Part shown: positions 35,119-36,714 of the stretch, in pieces
How positions within the stretch are numbered: the stretch's first letter is position 1
Layout: each line of letters begins with the position of its first letter
NCBI RefSeq assembly: GCF_001598275.1
Contig: NZ_BCYQ01000023.1
Coordinates: 1-36,714, forward strand
Origin: Moraxella oblonga NBRC 102422
Lineage (GTDB): Bacteria > Pseudomonadota > Gammaproteobacteria > Pseudomonadales > Moraxellaceae
Reading direction: 5' to 3'
Length of the DNA stretch: 36,714 nucleotides
Made by a program: the position numbers and the translations under genes
The notes under the pieces: generated by a model
Databases searched by the model: none
Told to the model about the DNA's origin: nothing
What the model saw: the letters and a program-made list of their open reading frames with translations, nothing else

Positions 35119-35152
35119 TGGCAAAATCCTTGCGACAGTTGGCAATATTGCC
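35119..35152 (+). promoter_or_regulatory. Candidate AraC-type operator before the hydrolase gene
   Basis: Two direct half-sites, TGGCAAAAT (35119-35127) and TGGCAATAT (35140-35148), are spaced exactly 21 bp, two helical turns. The second is part of a perfect 12-bp palindrome GGCAATATTGCC (35141-35152). AraC-family proteins typically bind directly repeated half-sites at about this spacing. The candidate regulator is the GlxA-like protein encoded 1.8 kb to the left. Confidence 0.4.
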
Positions 35153-35212
35153 TATTTTAGCATCAGAGAAAAGCGCTTAAAATATACATATTATTGATAA
35201 TAGTGGGAAAAT

Positions 35213-35716
35213 ATGATGAAAACCGCTCTTTTAATCATTGATGTACAAAACGAATACTTTGCCTCCGCAGACGGCAAATTTGACCAGTTTAATGTGGACA
35301 AAATCGCCCAAGAGATTGCCGATTATGCCCAAACTGCCGAGCAAAATGGGGAGCTTGTGATTGGCGTTCAGCACCTGATGGCAGAGGATTATCCGTTATT
35401 TGCCAAAGGCTCGGCAGGGGTAGAGTTTCACTCGTCAGTGGCAGGGATTTTGGCGGATAAACCGTTGGTACAAAAAGCCCACGCCGACAGTTTTTTAAAC
35501 ACCAATCTCATTGAAATTTTAAAAGAAAATGGCATTGAACAAGTGGACATTTGCGGCATTATGACTCAAAACTGCGTAACGCACACTGCACTTTCGCCCT
35601 TTGCCAAAGACTACAAAGTGCGTGTACTGTCAAACCTTTGCACCGCTCCGACTGAGTTAATCCACCAAATCGCCTTAGGAGCATTGGCGGATAGAGAGTG
35701 GATTGAGGTGGTGTGA
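35213..35716 (+). CDS. Isochorismatase-family cysteine hydrolase
   Basis: The 167-residue hydrolase has the family triad: Asp10 (LLIIDVQNEYF), Lys88 (LVQKAHADSF) and Cys121 (GIMTQNCVTHTA). The family includes nicotinamidases, amidases and isochorismate hydrolases; the short form without an ArCP domain rules out siderophore-type EntB, and I cannot name the substrate. Genes of this kind are often paired with GlxA-like regulators. The start is ATG 35213, or 35216, with a G-rich GGGAAAA upstream. Confidence 0.9.
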   Translation: MMKTALLIIDVQNEYFASADGKFDQFNVDKIAQEIADYAQTAEQNGELVIGVQHLMAEDYPLFAKGSAGVEFHSSVAGILADKPLVQKAHADSFLNTNLIEILKENGIEQVDICGIMTQNCVTHTALSPFAKDYKVRVLSNLCTAPTELIHQIALGALADREWIEVV

Positions 35717-35728
35717 TTTTTATTAAAA

Positions 35729-35760
35729 TACCGTTTGATAAATTCAAGCGGTGTTTTTTT
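35729..35760 (+). terminator. Terminator of the hydrolase gene
   Basis: ACCGTTTGA pairs with TCAAGCGGT (one G-T wobble) and is followed by GTTTTTTT, 15 bases after the stop. Confidence 0.75.
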
Positions 35761-35862
35761 GTTGAAAATAAGTTTTGGTTTGCCTAAAAAACTTAATTTT
35801 ACCCCACTCTCAACCAAACCCCAACAAAGTAAGAGCGAATAGGCAAATTATTTGAAATAAAA

Positions 35863-35918
35863 AAGACATAATCCAATCCTAAGTTTCACCATAAAACAAT
35901 CTTAGCAAGTTATGTCTT
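35863..35918. repeat. Short nested inverted repeat (56 bp)
   Basis: Perfect 9-bp ends AAGACATAA / TTATGTCTT enclose an inner CTAAG / CTTAG pair. It could be an insertion-sequence remnant, a tiny MITE or a cruciform/RNA hairpin. No coding content. Confidence 0.5.
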
Positions 35919-35975
35919 ATTACTTTATTATTGTATATATTTTGGTATTTAAAAATCGCTATGGTCATTACTTTC

Positions 35976-36056
35976 CCAAGTTAGGCTCTACCCTAACTTT
36001 TCCAACTTGGCTTGGATTGAAACATTAAAAGACTGACTCTTAGGTTTGGTCTTTTT
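35976..36056 (+). ncRNA. Candidate structured RNA with terminator
   Basis: CCAAGTT (35976-35982) can pair with AACTTGG (36004-36010), or GTTAGG with CCTAAC (35980-35997), two mutually exclusive stems. A terminator-like AAAAGAC / GTCTTTTTT hairpin (36027-36056) follows. This resembles a small RNA or attenuator ahead of the Sel1 gene at 36139. No clear promoter; low confidence. Confidence 0.25.
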
Positions 36057-36138
36057 TATTGGTAATGTTCAAACCTTCCCATTGCTTTTTTATAAAAATT
36101 TGTTTATAGTGATTTTGGTTTATGTTAAGGAATTTGTA

Positions 36139-36513
36139 ATGAAATTGTTAAAATCTGTATTGTTAACCCTTACCCTAGTCGCTCCCCTTGCCTATGCCAA
36201 TACTTGTGATGAACTGGCTACTAATCTAGATACCCAACTTGCCATCAAAGTTTGCTCCCTAGAACTTGCTAAAAGCCCAAATAATGCTCGTTTACAATAC
36301 CAGTTGGCAAGTGTTTATTATGAAGTAGAGCAATATGACAAAGCCTTTGAACTTTTTACCAAGTCCGCCAATCAAGGTAATGCCAATGCCCAATACAATC
36401 TTGGGATAATGTATGACAACGGTCAAGGCGTTGCTACAAACAAAACTCTTGCCAAAGTGTGGTTTGGCAAAGCCTGTGATAATGGATATCAAGAAGCCTG
36501 TCAATACCGCTAA
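36139..36513 (+). CDS. Small exported Sel1/TPR-repeat protein
   Basis: The 124-residue protein starts at ATG 36139, which has AAGGA 7 bases upstream; the frame can be extended to 36046 but without a ribosome site. It has a signal peptide (MKLLKSVLLTLTLVAPLAYA) followed by a helical repeat region with a Sel1 signature (FELFTKSANQGNANAQYNLG, then MYDNGQGVATNKTLAKVWFGKA). Four cysteines in the mature part suggest disulfides. Sel1 proteins are interaction adaptors; no specific role can be assigned. A terminator follows. Confidence 0.88.
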   Translation: MKLLKSVLLTLTLVAPLAYANTCDELATNLDTQLAIKVCSLELAKSPNNARLQYQLASVYYEVEQYDKAFELFTKSANQGNANAQYNLGIMYDNGQGVATNKTLAKVWFGKACDNGYQEACQYR

Positions 36514-36546
36514 TCAAGTTTGTGTTAAATAACTGTGCTAAATAAC

Positions 36547-36574
36547 AAAGGGGTGATGATGATTGCCCCTTTTT
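36547..36574 (+). terminator. Terminator of the Sel1 gene
   Basis: AAAGGGG / CCCCTTT stem with a 12-base loop followed by TTTTT, 33 bases after the stop. Confidence 0.75.
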
Positions 36575-36584
36575 ATTTAAACCG

Positions 36585-36690
36585 TATACCAAAAAATCTT
36601 AAAAAGTACCACAAATTTATTTTTTTAGCGGTAGGGGCGAATGGCAATTTGCCCTACAATATGTCGTAGATTTTAAGTTTGTTTGGTATA
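36585..36690. repeat. MITE-like repeat element, short copy
   Basis: This 106-bp block has inverted ends TATACCAAAAAATCTTAAAA and the complement of TTTTAAGTTTGTTTGGTATA (about 17 of 21 matching). It contains the palindrome GTAGGGGCGAATGGCAATTT...GCCCTAC (36631-36657). It shares its ends and palindrome with the element at 1322-1624 but lacks the GTTCGTGG core. No coding content. Confidence 0.6.
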
Positions 36691-36714
36691 AGGGTGAATT
36701 TATGTTTTATATAT

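Noticed and set aside
36014-36023. GGATTGAAAC, which resembles the end of some CRISPR repeats
   Set aside because: It occurs once, with no regularly spaced repeats and no cas genes.

Overview
The window looks like chromosome from a low-GC gammaproteobacterium of the Moraxellaceae, most likely Moraxella or a close relative. This is judged from protein character, codon use rich in AAA/TTT/GCC, a six-gene Na+-NQR operon, a ZnuD-type receptor with His-rich loops and many short degenerate intergenic repeats. No rRNA or tRNA gene was recognised. The species is inference.

Left part (1-10,150): a broken or truncated gene end, an entericidin-like lipoprotein and infC with the classical AUU start. The complete nqrABCDEF operon (minus strand) follows, then hisA and a YihY-family membrane protein. 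Middle (10,200-21,600): a small membrane protein with a BepA-like M48 protease, an NfeD/SPFH pair, a patch of three unrecognised genes with AT-rich spacers (13,688-15,769), threonine aldolase with YqeY, a DUF711 protein, a WG-repeat protein, and rsmI-engB. Right part (21,900-32,100): a ZnuD-like zinc receptor divergent from cytochrome c4, two tandem WG-repeat paralogues downstream of glnD, a lipoprotein alpha-carbonic anhydrase, map, and a 48-residue LptM-type lipoprotein.

The right end (32,379-35,716) holds a GlxA-like AraC-family regulator and an isochorismatase-like hydrolase. Such genes are often partners; here they are separated by a two-gene type II restriction-modification cassette. 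Its endonuclease matches EcoRV motif by motif: all four catalytic residues sit at a constant offset of 14 and the DNA-recognition loop is kept. GATATC specificity is therefore predicted. Ahead of the hydrolase lie two TGGCAA half-sites 21 bp apart, a plausible AraC-type operator. A small Sel1-repeat protein closes the window.

Between genes there is a family of degenerate MITE-like elements bounded by TATACC...GGTATA-type ends and/or sharing a GTTCGTGGTGAG core (1322-1624, 21765-21903, about 29971-30038, 36585-36690). Most sit in gene-end or convergent spacers. Most genes are ordinary housekeeping genes. The least explained parts are the 13.7-15.8 kb hypothetical cluster, the WG-repeat family, and structured RNA-like sequence at 35.86-36.06 kb.
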